Below are positions 20,624 to 32,200 of a stretch of 36,442 nt of DNA, in pieces. The translations under genes and the position numbers were made by a program. This stretch comes from Lingula anatina (lineage: Eukaryota > Brachiopoda > Lingulata > Lingulida > Lingulidae). Location of the stretch: contig NW_019775533.1 in assembly GCF_001039355.2 (NCBI RefSeq), positions 87,748 through 124,189 on the forward strand, read 5' to 3'. Position 1 is the stretch's first letter, and the number at the start of each line of letters is the position of its first letter. The notes under the pieces are model-generated. The model searched no databases. It was not told the origin of the DNA and worked only from the letters and a program-made list of their open reading frames with translations.

Positions 20624-20934
20624 CTGGAAGAATAGAACATGGAAATGTCATTTTAAATAATCTGAGTTTTGTAATTCAATCATGGCTTGCACATATTCAT
20701 GCAAACGCTGTTTCTGCATCAGATCAAATCTTTGAAATATGGTGAAAATTGAGAGACTTGGTTAAACATATCAACCAGCATTTGCAACTGACATAATCTG
20801 AAATAATTACACCAGTAGCTATACTAAATTTGGCTGGAAAAATGTTTATTACAAAATTTAACCAAAATATTTGTTTTGTCAACCAGTGATGGTTTAAAAA
20901 ACTGCTTTTTTAATTGTTATCTACATGTATTTTA

Positions 20935-20948
20935 TTATAATAATAATA

Positions 20949-20999
<51 letters not shown>
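20935..20999. repeat. (TTA)n/(TAA)n microsatellite
   Basis: A short ataataata run followed directly by about 18 att/tat units, so the tract can form a hairpin. Confidence 0.95.
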
Positions 21000-23900
21000 G
21001 GATATTAATCACTCCATGGACTTTCAGTTAATTCCATAGCTAATCAATTATTACATTAACTCTTTATCTTTTGTAAACTGTCTGATTGTCTTCAACAGAC
21101 TAAACACAGGTCAAAAAGAAATATTTAGGCAGAAAATAGTGTTACTGTACTTCAGAAAAGCTGAACCTGAGTACTGAGTATATTTCCACTGAGCACTGTG
21201 AAGTATGGTGCATTTCCACGGACCACCTGCTCCCCTGCTGAAACCCAGTCTATTGACTCTTACCCCTAAATCAGATTTTCCGCTTAATAAAACATGCCCT
21301 TTTCAAGACCACTATTATACTAACTGTCTATGACCCTAAAACATTCCAAGTTATGTTTTTTTATGGGTCACTTCCACAATCACCAATGTTGGTGAGATCC
21401 TTAATTGCTTCAATTTTCAGACAGGTGTGTGAAATGTTGACATGATGGAGTATTTCTTGAATTGCCTCAAACTTTAAGTGACTTTTTTTAGAAGAATTTA
21501 AGGCCTCTTTAAAATCAGCAATCTCATTAAGGGACTAAATTGACTCTGAAGTTAATCCTATATTGATAGTTATGCCACATAAACATTGCCATTAACTTTA
21601 TGTTGATTGTGACGCCTCATGTGAAAAACACATACTGGAAAAATAAAGCATGCAGAGAGGTTTCAGGAAAATAAATAAAGAGCAGGGAAAGTAATGGACA
21701 ACAAATGGGAACATGGACTTAGGCTTCCTGACAACCTTCACACATGAGACAAATTAAATACCTTAGCCTCTAGCTAGCCACTGCAACAGGGTCCATGCTC
21801 TGTGTGGTGTTTGATTACTGAGAACCTTAAAACATTATTCATGTATATTTGTATACTGAATTCAAAGGATAGCCTCATTTGTGAAAGTAGTGTTTTACTG
21901 AGCTGTCAACTGCTTTTTTTCTGCACTTTAAAAAAATGTTACCTTTGATATACATGTATAATCCTAACATAATGAAGTGTAGTTGTATGTAGGTGGGCTT
22001 CTGCTGGGCTGGCAACCATTTTATCACTTTTAACAATGCCACATAGATAAGATCATTACAAAACACTGTTTATACTGTGTGAACAGACTGCATACTTTAT
22101 TTAATTATTTTTTTAATGTATATAGATCTACAGTGTAGTACACTAGTATGCCAATTTAGTGTAAAAGTGTAAAAGTTCACCAAATCACCTCAGACATCCG
22201 AACAATGACCCAAAAACCAGCTTCCCATTTAGGAAATTCCTACGTAAAATTAGATAACTTCCTACCTTGTAGTACAAAGACTGATCCAATTCAAAGTCCC
22301 ATTTTTTGTATTTATTCTCAAAATTCACTTTTGATCTTAGGAGTGCTTCATGAGCCCATTTCTTTTACTGTGTGATTCTAGCCAATATATAGACAGTGAT
22401 AGAAAACATGCAAGCAATGCGAACACATGCAATTCTATTTTTTTCCAAAATAATTCAATTTAGTGATTATCTAATTTTAACAAATTTATCTAACACGATT
22501 TCAAGATTTTATTTTAAGCAATGAAAATAGGGAATATTGCTCAGCAATATCTTGTAGAAAATGAAAATTTACTTTCCACATACAGACACAACACTCAATC
22601 TCAGCTGACATAATTTATATCTTTTCAAGTTCTGTCAATGTTACAGTTGTTAATTGTTATTTTTCATGCCAGGTCCTTCTTTCCGCCTTAGGTAGTGAAC
22701 TTTTCCATTTTAGAAATAAAACATTATCGACTGAATAACTGTTTGTTTTAAGGAAAGAACACATCCACTATACATGCACTGATAACCCCATGTTTTTCTC
22801 CTTTCTTCTAAAAAAACTAATATCAATAATTTAAATAATACATTAACACCCAAACTTAAACCGTGGGTGGCTGGAAATTGAAAACATGTATAAATGATGA
22901 GGCTGCCTTCACAATTTACATAGATAAATGTCTGGCACTTCCCCAATTAGTTTCACATGTATGTGTTTAAATAATTTTTGTTCTACTGGGTATATACATC
23001 AAGGCAAATCTGCATAATTCCAGAAAAAACCTTTATCTTGTTGGTTCATACAATTTCATGCCATGTAATCACCCTTAGCATTGCTTAATATGGCCGTGAT
23101 TCATGATTCAGTAATTGCATTAACTAATGAATAAGGAGAATATCCTCAGTCTATTAATCATTGTGTATTTTGCCATTCTATTTAAACAGCACATCGTTAT
23201 CAGCAATCATTTAAGCTTCAACACATTCTGGAAAATTTGGAATAATTTTAATTAAAATGGCTCCATTTCAAAATTATTTGATATTTGGCAAAAGAAGAAG
23301 TCACCTCATAACACAAAGTAAGAAATAATTATAATCACAACTAGTTGCTGAACTTCAGGTTGACCAAGCCTAGAAGCTAGTTGTCACAAGTGCATCCTTT
23401 CCTGGCATTTTGACTACTCATTTAATAAAATTTAGAGCAGGGACAGGTAGCACAATGTTTTCAGAGCTAAAATATCCCAAAATTGGAAAATTGACCCTCC
23501 CCCCTCCCCTCTCCTCACCACATGTATATAATACACACACACATCAAAAAGTCTCTGAAAGCTTCTTGTTCAACCCTATCCATAAACAATAGGCTGTAAA
23601 CTTCCAAATTACCCAAATCAGTCTCCCTGGAGATCTATTTACAATTTCTGTTCATTTAGCCGCTTGTCTAGGTGATCAATAGATAAAAGCCGGCAGCCAG
23701 ACAAATAGTTGAAGTTCCCAAGACCTGATAATGAGAACTGAAAATGATTCAACTCTAAAAACTAGCATGTATTCAGCTGTTATAAATAACAATGTGTCAT
23801 CTCGGTCAACACTAATTAAAACAACGAAAATAAAAATAAAAGTTAAAAACAGAAACCATTTAGTTTTGTAAGAATAATAACAAAATATTGATCCACATCG

Positions 23901-24045
23901 CTTTAAACTTCCTTTTCGTTTAAAAAGAATCTGTTTAAATAGATCCTAAAGAGATGACCAATGTATTAATTAGGTCTTCAGGCAAATTCAATTTAACCTG
24001 CTACACCTGTGGCTGTGCCAGCCAGGCCATCTTCACTATGGCTCT

Positions 24046-24250
24046 ATTCTCATAGATTTTAGATCGATCTATCCCCGCGGGGAGTCTCACTAGATTACTT
24101 TCAGATAATCCGACTTAAATGTCCGTCCCGCCTACTACAAGCTGTAAGGGGGTAATTAACTTTCGTGTCCGCCCAGCTGACAGCCCCCAGTGTGAACCCC
24201 CAGGGAGTTAGGTCGATCTAAAGTAGGTCGATCTAATCTATGGAAATGGG
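24046..24250. mobile_element. MITE of the GATCGATC family, copy 1
   Basis: Inverted ends: ttctcatagattttagatcg on the left, and the complement of gatctaatctatggaaa on the right. The core gcctact..aagctg..agggggtaattaa is shared with 27281-27480 and 32001-32200. No coding capacity. Confidence 0.65.
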
Positions 24251-24303
24251 TGTAAGGGGGTATTCAGAGCAAGTTGATCCGTGGTCAAACAGACAAACGG
24301 GAC

Positions 24304-24505
24304 TAAATATGGCCGACTCACTTAAAAGCAGCAATGACTAATTACCTGATGGTCTCCCTGCCTCTATATGCACTGTTACTGCAGGGGCCTGGCAATTAAA
24401 CCTCAAAGCCGAGATTTAATATGATTAATTGGTGCATGTGGAGGCAGGGCCGGTGACCATCAGGAAATTGGCAGTGGCGCTTTTCAGTGGGGTCAGCCAT
24501 ATTTA
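24304..24505. repeat. Long imperfect inverted repeat (~70-bp arms)
   Basis: The arm at 24304-24372 (taaatatggccgactca...cctgatggtctccctgcctc...tgca) pairs with 24433-24505, with roughly three quarters of positions matching. The loop is about 60 bp and contains taattgg-type sites. Weaker pairing continues about 25 bp outward. It is either a MITE or a structured intronic sequence. Confidence 0.7.
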
Positions 24506-26118
24506 GTTGTCAGATCAGTTGGTCTGTGGCTCATCTGTTCAGAATGCGCTCTAATTCAGACATGCTTTGAACTGGTTGTGAGGTGTGATGTGACTGGTTA
24601 ACTGTTAACATTTTTTAAAACATTTGGCAACTGCTAAAGATTTAGAGTCACTAAATTAGCCAAATGAGATTTTTAAAAAAAAACAAATTTTGTTAATTTT
24701 TCACTCCTACATGTATTTTTTATACATTTAGCTAAAGCTTGGATCCATAATACTAGTACATATAATCCATATAACCATGAGTGATTGCAATCAACTTTTG
24801 TTACCAAGGTTAAAAGTAATCCAACAAGTTACCACTAAACAATGCAATCATCAGATAATCCATGCTCTAAGGGACAGTTTTGAAAATAAACCCAATGCAA
24901 ATCCATTTTCAACTGGTCTCACGAATATTGCTGTGTGAATCCTCCATTACGTATCAGAGGAACACAGTGACCAGTGAGTGAAGTATCCGTGGTTCACTGA
25001 GGGACAAACTGTCAAAGCCAGAAAAGTTTCCCATAATGAAAAAAAAACTTGTTGAAAGACATTTATCAAATTTGCACAGTAACTATGTTGATATTTCAAA
25101 CAGGTTGACATGACTCCATTGATTTGTAATGCCTAAATAAGAAAAGTGACCACAAAAAATTATAAAGCTTGGGCAGTTTCCATGCTATGCAGAAAGACTT
25201 TTAGAATGAGAAAGTCAGAAAAAGTTCAAGTAAATTAAAGGTTTTCCTTGCCTCAGTGATACTCAAAGACGATTAATTTGTTTTAAAAAAATTACATATT
25301 TGAACTTCCTGAAAATTCTAAATTTGAATTTGAATTTTAAAAAATGATTTAATTGTGAATTACATTTGGTGCATTGTCTCGTGAATTCAATTAAAGTATG
25401 CTGATGCATATTAACAAATTTACAAAAAAAAGTACCTTATGGCAAATTAAAAAACTGTTAAATGCAAAATAATTATAAAAGAGGATAGGGTAAAATGTTA
25501 CAAAATTATGTTTTTTCTTTCCAAAAAAATGACAACAGAGAAAATGTATTGATCTGATTGATACAGTAGAACACATAAATACAGGAATAAGTATATTCTG
25601 CTTGTTGTACAATTATATCCATGATATAATCTCAGAAACAAGCATTAAGTACTAGAACATCTGTATTATGTCACTGATCCAGATTAGCCACAGCCATTAA
25701 GAGTTACGTATACCACACAAATCAATGGAGCAGAAAACAAGTTATTTAAAGAGCACTGCCAATCTGGTGTCTTCGATTGCTATCACCAAGAAATGAGCAA
25801 GTATATACATGTATATACAGGGGTACTATACCGACTATACCAAGCAAAACAAGAACCTGTAACAAGATTAACAGAAAGTTACACAAAAGTTTTCCCTACA
25901 GGTTTGCCAGATTAATTGAATTAAATATGAAACTCAGCTCCATTGTGTGAATAATTTGAAGCTGAAGGCAAGTTGCGACTGAGTTGCAAGTAAATAGTCT
26001 AAGATCATAATGATGTAATTCAAATATTTTTGGGGCAACTGCTGAGAATGGTGTATAATCAATAACAATTATACATGTACCAGTAGCTTTAATCAATCAT
26101 TACAAATACTGGTACATG

Positions 26119-26435
26119 TGCAGACACAGTGGCGGATTTTTTTTTTTTTTTTTTTGGGGGGTGGGGGTATTAGTGGGGTCCTGACCCCCCTTCAGTTTCT
26201 GAAAAAAATCACACCAATGGTCTCCTCTTGAAACATGGACATAATAAGATTCCTATTTAGGTCCAAGCTTGAAATGAGAATTTTGACTAGCTGAATCACA
26301 GTTATAAACCCTACCAAAAGTCACCATTTGCTCTTTAAAATACCAAACTTTAAAACTCACGCCAAGGGGAGAGAGGGTTGTTTTCACATCTGCAGACCCC
26401 CCCCTTCAATAATCCTGGATCCACCCCTGCAGACA
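26119..26435. mobile_element. hAT-like MITE with 8-bp target duplication
   Basis: The body, about 26127-26429, starts cagtggcggat, then a long T run and G run, and ends ctggatccacccctg (complement CAGGGGTGGATCCAG). tgcagaca occurs at 26119-26126 and again at 26428-26435, an 8-bp duplication as expected for hAT, overlapping the right end by two bases. It lies about 80 bp from the candidate first exon. Confidence 0.75.
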
Positions 26436-26513
26436 TGTACATGATATATACTATAATCATGTAACTGCACTACAATGTATTATATGATATTATAGTTCAG
26501 AAATTTCACTCAC

Positions 26514-26586
26514 CTGTGGTACAGAGGCTTTTCAGCAGAAATGCACTGAAAAATGTATACCCTTTTATGGAAAGTTTGTTAAACAT
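26514..26586 (-). CDS. Candidate first coding exon: start codon and signal peptide
   Basis: ATG at 26586-26584 opens MFNKLSIKGYTFFSAFLL, followed by KSLCTT, then the strong donor ACAG|GTGAGTG after 26514. The 73 nt end in phase 1, exactly what the WAP exon (20623) needs; the joined codon is Gly. Two lysines followed by a hydrophobic run (YTFFSAFLL) are consistent with a secretion signal, which a WAP-CCP protein must have. The hydrophobic core is short and followed by Lys, so the prediction is moderate. The true first exon could lie elsewhere in 20.7-36.4 kb or outside the window. Confidence 0.5.
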
Positions 26587-27280
26587 ATGAAAATAGACAA
26601 AAGAAAGGGAAACAAAAATATTTTTCCCAAATGAAGTCTGCTGGTTATACATAAATGGCAGATTTACAAAGGTAGAGGGCTGTAGTGATGCATGACAACA
26701 TTCCTAATATTATCAATTCCAAACTGCAGTAAAGTATACTGTCCCAGGACTACAAGAGGTTGTTTTCTCTTACAAAATACTGCGCAGACAAAAAACTTTT
26801 TTCTCTTTTTTTCTTATTTTCAATTTAATGAATGCAATACCAGAAGATAAATAAAGGACCCAACATTAAAAGAGCAAAGAATACATACAATACACCTATT
26901 CTACTGGTATTGATATATATCTTAACTGCAAATGGTTACAAAATAATATTACCTGTACTGGTTATTGAATTCAGCACCCTGAATACAGAGACGGAGAGCT
27001 GAAATATGATGCTAAAATAGTGTCAAGAACCAAGAACCACTATCAGCGCTGTGCACAATCAGGGTGTACACTTTGACACTGACAGCTGATATGCCTGTCA
27101 AAAGAATGACCATTCAATTAACACTTAAACTGGACAGATCTATTTAATCATCAGGGTCACTGTAATCATCTGGTCATAAAGTGTGTTATGATTTCACACT
27201 TAGGTAATTGAATGGCATGCCCCAAAGCTTCATCACTGCTGTTCTGCTGTTAACAATGGGCCACCTGTTTTAACCGAGGG

Positions 27281-27480
27281 ACCATTCCCAGACCCTATCG
27301 TACTAACTTTAGATCGATCCATCTTGCTAAATTGCAATCAACATAAGGGGCTTAATTAGATGTCTGTCATGCCTACTGAAGCTGCTAGGGGTTAATTAAT
27401 TTCAGTTAAAGCAATTTAGCAAGAAACCCCTTGGAGATGGATCAATCCTGTTAGATTGATCTAGGTATGGGAACCGAGTC
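27281..27480. mobile_element. MITE of the GATCGATC family, copy 2
   Basis: Contains a perfect 13-bp inverted repeat (cttgctaaattgc at 27323-27335, gcaatttagcaag at 27411-27423), the tttagatcgatc end, and the core gcctactgaagctgctaggg. Its relative at 24046 shares ends and core. Confidence 0.65.
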
Positions 27481-28876
27481 CAAGATACCCAAGGCTACTG
27501 TGTTGACTCATTTACCACACAGACAGAGAAAGAGATGGTCAACCTGATACACTGCTGATCTTCAGGGTAAAATAACACTTTAAAAAATGGACGCTCTCTG
27601 GACACCGATTACTAGAAATGTTTGAAGTTGATAAAATATATAATGGCTACCCTCTAGGGGTTTGCATCAATTGCCCATAAAAATTACAAAAAGTGATTTC
27701 CATTTGATTTGCAGTGTTTCTTTTTTTTTTTCAAACAAATTTTATCTTGTCTAATACAGTAGAATACTTAGCCACATTCCTAAAATGAATTGGTCAAATT
27801 ATCATTTCTTATTATCTGAAGAATCAAAGAAGGGAAGTTCTACAGTACGTATTCCCTGCAGCTCTTGAGAAGAACTGACTTCCTTATTCTGGACAAAAAT
27901 CACAGTTAACTGCCTAATGTATAGAGGTTCCTACCCCTTCAGCTACTTGTGCTCAGACCAGAGAGCAAAATCAATTAATTTTCCCATTTACTGCATGGCT
28001 GTAAATCACGCGTAAGCTGATTTAAAAGTACAATAAATGTCCACCCAATTAAATCTGATGCCCAATAATTGAACTCATTAAGGATACTGAAAATAACCCC
28101 ATTTTCAACTACATATTTTGCTGCATCACAAAACATCGCACTCTATGGAATCAACAAACAAATTAAACATTTGTATGTAAACCAGTCCTTTATCAACATC
28201 TTAGTACCTGGATTTAGAATTAATGCTGAAGTTAATAATAAATTTGAAAAGGAACTTACTTAGCCCTCGCTAAGTGCCTAACATGAATGATTCTCTGTGA
28301 TCAACATCACAGGATGAAAAATATCTCAATTCAAAGGGAAAGAGATGCAATAATTCAGATACCACAACTGAGTCAATTTCTTTGCTCAGTGTCAATTTCA
28401 CCTCTGACACTTAGCAAATTATATTAAGTGGTAAACAGGTCTCTAACCTCAGGCAAAGTTGAATCAAGTTTATCCATTCTTGACCCAATGTTGAAATAAT
28501 TTACAATATGGATGAAAAAAGCAATAAAACATTTGACCCCTTGCCCATTTAGTACCTTACATACACAAGAAACAGAACTGATACAACACAAACAGAAGGG
28601 TTTTTATATCAGCTGAAAATTTTGCCTTCATGCGGCATATTTCAATGAAAAGATGTCAACAATACTGCAGATGGCAAAGGCGAGAAGTACAACCAAGTGC
28701 ATTAATTTCAAAAGCTTATTTAAAGCAGTTGATTTCTGCTTTTCTTATATAAAAATGTTTGTAGATTTTTTAATTTAATATGAATATTTTAATAAATTGT
28801 ATTATAAATATTATTTTTCAAATAAGCTAGACTGCATAAAGAATGATATATTTGCACTGATTCTATTAAATGGACT

Positions 28877-29093
28877 TTAAGGGATCTTGGATATTAACGA
28901 AAAAGTCCAAAACTAATGCAGCTAATGAAATTTCCTATTAACTTAAAGAAAAGGTCTAGCAAGCCGAACAATTTTTCAAAGTTTGTAGTCACAGTGTAAC
29001 ACGAGTGACGTAATATCAGCGTTTTGAGGCTAAAATTGTCTTTTTTTTAATCAAGAATTTCTCTTAAANTTTTTAATATCCTAGACCCCTTAA
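28877..29093. mobile_element. 209-bp piggyBac-like MITE with TTAA target duplication
   Basis: The body, 28881-29089, is flanked by ttaa at 28877-28880 and 29090-29093. The terminal inverted repeats are gggatcttggatattaa and, from the other end, ggggtctaggatattaa (15 of 17 identical). Copy B of the surrounding duplication has a single ttaa at 33610-33613 and none of the element, so insertion and empty site are both visible. It has no coding capacity. TTAA targeting is typical of piggyBac. An n lies near 29069-29070 in a T/A run. Confidence 0.9.
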
Positions 29094-30766
29094 AGATTGA
29101 TTAAATTTAAATGAAATTGATATTTTGTATTTTTAATGCAGATTATAAAATTAACAAAAACAGGGTGCAAACTTTCATAAATTGCTGAAGGGGCGTGCAT
29201 ATCTAATGAAGTGAAAGTTTGAATGTTAAAAAAAAAAGATACCAGGGTGCACCTTCATTGAGAAGGAAATCACACTCCCTCCCATCCCACTAGACAAGAA
29301 TAAAGAACCTTTTGTGGGAAGTACATGTACCGGTACATTATGAAGCACTCACACCTGCTCCATACCTCATGTAGTCTATTCTCTAGTCTAAGATAGCCTA
29401 GTTGTGAACTTGCCTCCAGTGTGTGTGGATGCTTGTACAACTGTGAGGAAAAATTGGAACAAATAATCTAATGAAAAAAACAAGCCTGATTTTCACCAAT
29501 ATGTCTAATGCAGTAGTTCGTGACCTGAGAATGATTTATGATAAAGCGAGTAAGTCTCTTTTACAGCGTTTTCACAATATATTCCTGGGACCATCTGAAA
29601 GTGAAGCATAGGAACAAAATAGGGTTGTAAATCAGAGTGGGGAACATCTCAAAAAATTCCAAAATGACTATACAGATTGCTCTTAAAGGGATAATAACTT
29701 TTTTGAGATTGAAAATTCCACAATAAATACATTGAAAGCAACACACAGATATATAATAAATTCTGTTTTACCACCAGAGCAGCAGTTATTGCGAAATCCA
29801 TGTCGGCCATTGGACCACGTGGGCCTTCATAGATGGCTACTCTCTTTTAAATGTCTTAAGAGACTATTACAAGAAACACACTTAAAAAAACAGACAATGG
29901 ACTAACTCTGCATGTTGGAAGGGATTCCTTAACCATTGGAAGTATGTGGGGAAATTGTCATTTACCCCAGGAAAATCTGTTTTATAATACTTTTCCTGCC
30001 AAAATGAAGAGTTGTCATCCCTTTAATTACATCATGGTCCCAATATTCTTACCTGGAATTCTTGATAAAATATATAACACCAAATTTGCCTTTAACTGTG
30101 CTTTAACTGAGAAGTTTACATTTCAGACTTAAATGCAGATGTCTGAAAAAATTCTGTATGTGATAACAATGTATTACTGTACTAATATAACTTACTGTGT
30201 TCAGCTGCATATACAGACGGCTGGTATGAGAATTAGTAGCTCTAAATATACACAACTACTTAACTGCCAACTGAATTTGTTCCGTACTTCAAAGAGCCAG
30301 ACAAACCAACTGTTGGGAAATACAGCTTTTTCTCATCGTCTCGCAATTTTTCAGAATCCGTAACATGACAAGCAGGACTGTCTACATATTTTCCAGTCAA
30401 ATGTTTATGAAAATCCTTACACTTGTGAGGTCTTTAAAAAGTGGTTACATGGTTACAAATCTCATCTTGTGCTGCGCAGCCATGGAGTCTGTTTCAAAAA
30501 TGAATTCACGATGTTTAACGTAAAGAGAAATTAGATTAGAAGCAGAGGTTAAAAGGAGAGATCATGTATTTGTAAGTTGATGACTGAAGTTTAATCACTG
30601 AAATTTAGACTCACAGAAAATGCAATTTTCCTCAGTGTACATGTAGTAGCATACTCTATGGATTTACAAGTTTTCTACAGAACTGTGACCACTGAATGTT
30701 TTGAAGTAGCATTTTCTAGCTAAGGACCAGATCAAAGAAGGGCACAGAGAAAGCACATACCTTGCT

Positions 30767-30800
30767 TAATAATAATAATAATAATAATATAAAAATTGCA

Positions 30801-30831
<31 letters not shown>
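30767..30831. repeat. TAA/TTA palindromic microsatellite, copy A
   Basis: A run of taa, then ataaaaattgcaa, then a run of att. The two halves are complementary and would form a long hairpin. The partner is at 35287-35361, with different length and an internal tac. Confidence 0.93.
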
Positions 30832-30834
<3 letters not shown>

Positions 30835-31502
30835 CAGTTAGTATATTGCATGTGATAAGAAATAAGGAAATAATCTTCCACATACACTGTACTATATATA
30901 TAGTCAGATGCTCAGTTTTCACCATTCCTCAACGCTTATTAAGAAATACTAAACATATTTTCAAAAAGTTTCAAATGAAAACTGCACCATCTAAATATTC
31001 CTAACTATTGAATTTTCTATGTTGGAAAAGTTAAAAACTTTTTAAAAATCAAAATACTCATTATCAAATTTCATATACTGTATGTAGCCTATGTACTGCT
31101 TGGGGGTTGATTGTCAACTTTATTCTAGTAAGTGTGTAAGTATGTCCGTCCTGAAATGAAAGTTTTAGTGTTGAGGTCCCTGGGCAGCTGGCTTCTTCAG
31201 ACCAAGTTGTCATCACTCTCTCACTACACCAGTAAAACCATACTTTAAAGAAATTCAAGTTAAGAATCTGGAACATTCCTAAGAATGCATTCTACAAAAG
31301 AGCAGAGTCATTTCTTTAAAGCTTCATATTTTTCTTTAAGTCACAAGTTAGCAATTATGTTAATGTGAGTTTTTATGTAAATGTTTATTTGTCTATTTCT
31401 TTGATTGTTTGTTTGTTTGTTTATTTGTTTTTTCTTCCATTTAAGTATCATCAACATTTCCATTTTCCTCATGTTTAGAACAAATTTATACCGGTAACTT
31501 AC

Positions 31503-31533
31503 GCCATTTAGATTTGTTAATTTATCTGAATGA
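31503..31533 (-). other. Possible 31-nt untranslated exon (weak)
   Basis: Flanked by a pyrimidine-poor acceptor gatttgaccaccag and a good donor GGC|GTAAGT. The same sites are kept in copy B (36061-36031). There is no coding reading, so it would be 5' UTR of the minus-strand gene. The evidence is splice signals only. Confidence 0.15.
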
Positions 31534-31644
31534 CTGGTGGTCAAATCAAATGGTGGGTTTAGGAAACAAATAATGAAATCCGAATTAAATAAAAAAAAAA
31601 TACCCACAAAGTTTTCATTTCACTCAAGTATGTGACCATTCAAT

Positions 31645-31645
31645 N
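31645..31645. other. Single undetermined base at duplication junction
   Basis: An isolated n exactly between copies A and B of the ~4.6-kb duplication, the same arrangement as at 14713. Confidence 0.95.
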
Positions 31646-32000
31646 AAATGGTTACAAAATAATATTACCTGTACTGGTTATTGAATTTGAAGCGCCCTGA
31701 ATACGAAGACGGAGAGCTGAAATATGATGCTAAAATAGTGTCAAGAGCCAAGAACCACTATCAGCGCTCTGCGCAATCAGGGTGTACACTTTGACACTGA
31801 CAGCTGATATGCCAGTCAAAAGAATGACCATTCAATTAACACTTAAACTGGACAGATCTAATTAATCATCAGGGTCACTGTAATCATCTGGTCATAAAGT
31901 GTGTTATGATTTCACACTTAGGTAATTGAATGGCATGCCCCAAAGCTTCATCACTGCTGTTCTGCCATTATAACAATGGGCCACCCGTTTTAACCGAGGG

Positions 32001-32200
32001 ACCATTCCCAGACCCTATCGTACTAACTTTGGATCGATCTATCTCGCTAAATTGCAATCAACATAAGGGGCTTAATTAGATGTCTGTCATGCCTACTGAA
32101 GCTGCTAGGGGTTAATTAATTTCAGTTAAAGCAATTTAGCAAGAAACCCCTTGGAGATGGATCAATCCTGTTAGATTGATCTAGGTATGGGAACCGAGTC
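32001..32200. mobile_element. MITE of the GATCGATC family, copy 3
   Basis: Counterpart of 27281-27480 inside duplication copy B, with a few substitutions (for example tttggatcgatctatctcg). It is present through the larger duplication, not an independent insertion. Confidence 0.65.

Larger units (their letters stand above)
20624..26513 (-). other. 5.9-kb first coding intron
   Basis: Non-coding. It contains a TTA/TAA microsatellite (20935-20999), a MITE at 24046-24250, a long inverted repeat at 24304-24505 and a hAT-like element at 26127-26429. The stretch 23640-24560 is less AT-rich than its surroundings. The exon limits assume the candidate first exon at 26586-26514. Confidence 0.5.
4409..26586 (-). 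other. lev-9-like: Gene model: secreted WAP + multi-CCP protein (LEV-9/Hasp-like) with downstream Ig + CCP module (Hig-like)
   Basis: Exons in transcript order: 26586-26514 (signal peptide?), 20623-20480 (WAP), 15699-15517, 14960-14772, [14389-14207, 13650-13462: second copy], 10566-10393, 9756-9583, 9045-8961 + 8425-8337, 7942-7763, 7488-7315, 7039-6891 + 6453-6259 (stop). Optional continuation: 6027-5500 (Ig), 4611-4409 (CCP, stop). Every module boundary is a GT-AG intron in phase 1, the usual layout for shuffled extracellular domains, so all joins keep frame. With the pair counted once, the short form has 602 residues (WAP + 8 CCPs). A form spliced from 6282 to 6027 would have 838. WAP + 8 CCPs matches LEV-9, a muscle-secreted scaffold for acetylcholine receptor clusters in nematodes, and Hasp in flies. 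Orthology is inferred from architecture only. Confidence 0.72.
26930..31643. repeat. ~4.6-kb direct duplication, copy A
   Basis: Aligns with 31646-36166 along its whole length, with scattered substitutions and indels. It carries the 209-bp TTAA element missing from copy B. An n lies at the junction (31645). It lies upstream of the candidate start codon of the minus-strand gene. No gene is supported within it; the small ORFs are either in both copies or disrupted between them, without domain resemblance. Confidence 0.95.

Noticed and set aside
28069-28263. ORF of 64 codons repeated at 32789-32983 with one residue changed.
   Set aside because: It repeats only because the whole 4.6 kb is duplicated. 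There is no domain, codon signal or splice context.
29700-29815. Minus-strand ORF starting MADMDFAITAALVV in good start context (present in both copies of the 4.6-kb duplication).
   Set aside because: Only about 53 codons, no domain, no strong donor. The conservation between copies only reflects the recent duplication.
29795-29815. tggtccaatgg on the minus strand resembles a tRNA A-box (possible tRNA-derived SINE).
   Set aside because: No convincing B-box at the right spacing and no cloverleaf found by eye.
30716-31004. ORFs rich in poly-Asn or poly-Ile at 30716-31004 and 35253-35480.
   Set aside because: Translations of the TAA/TTA microsatellite; frames change between the two copies.
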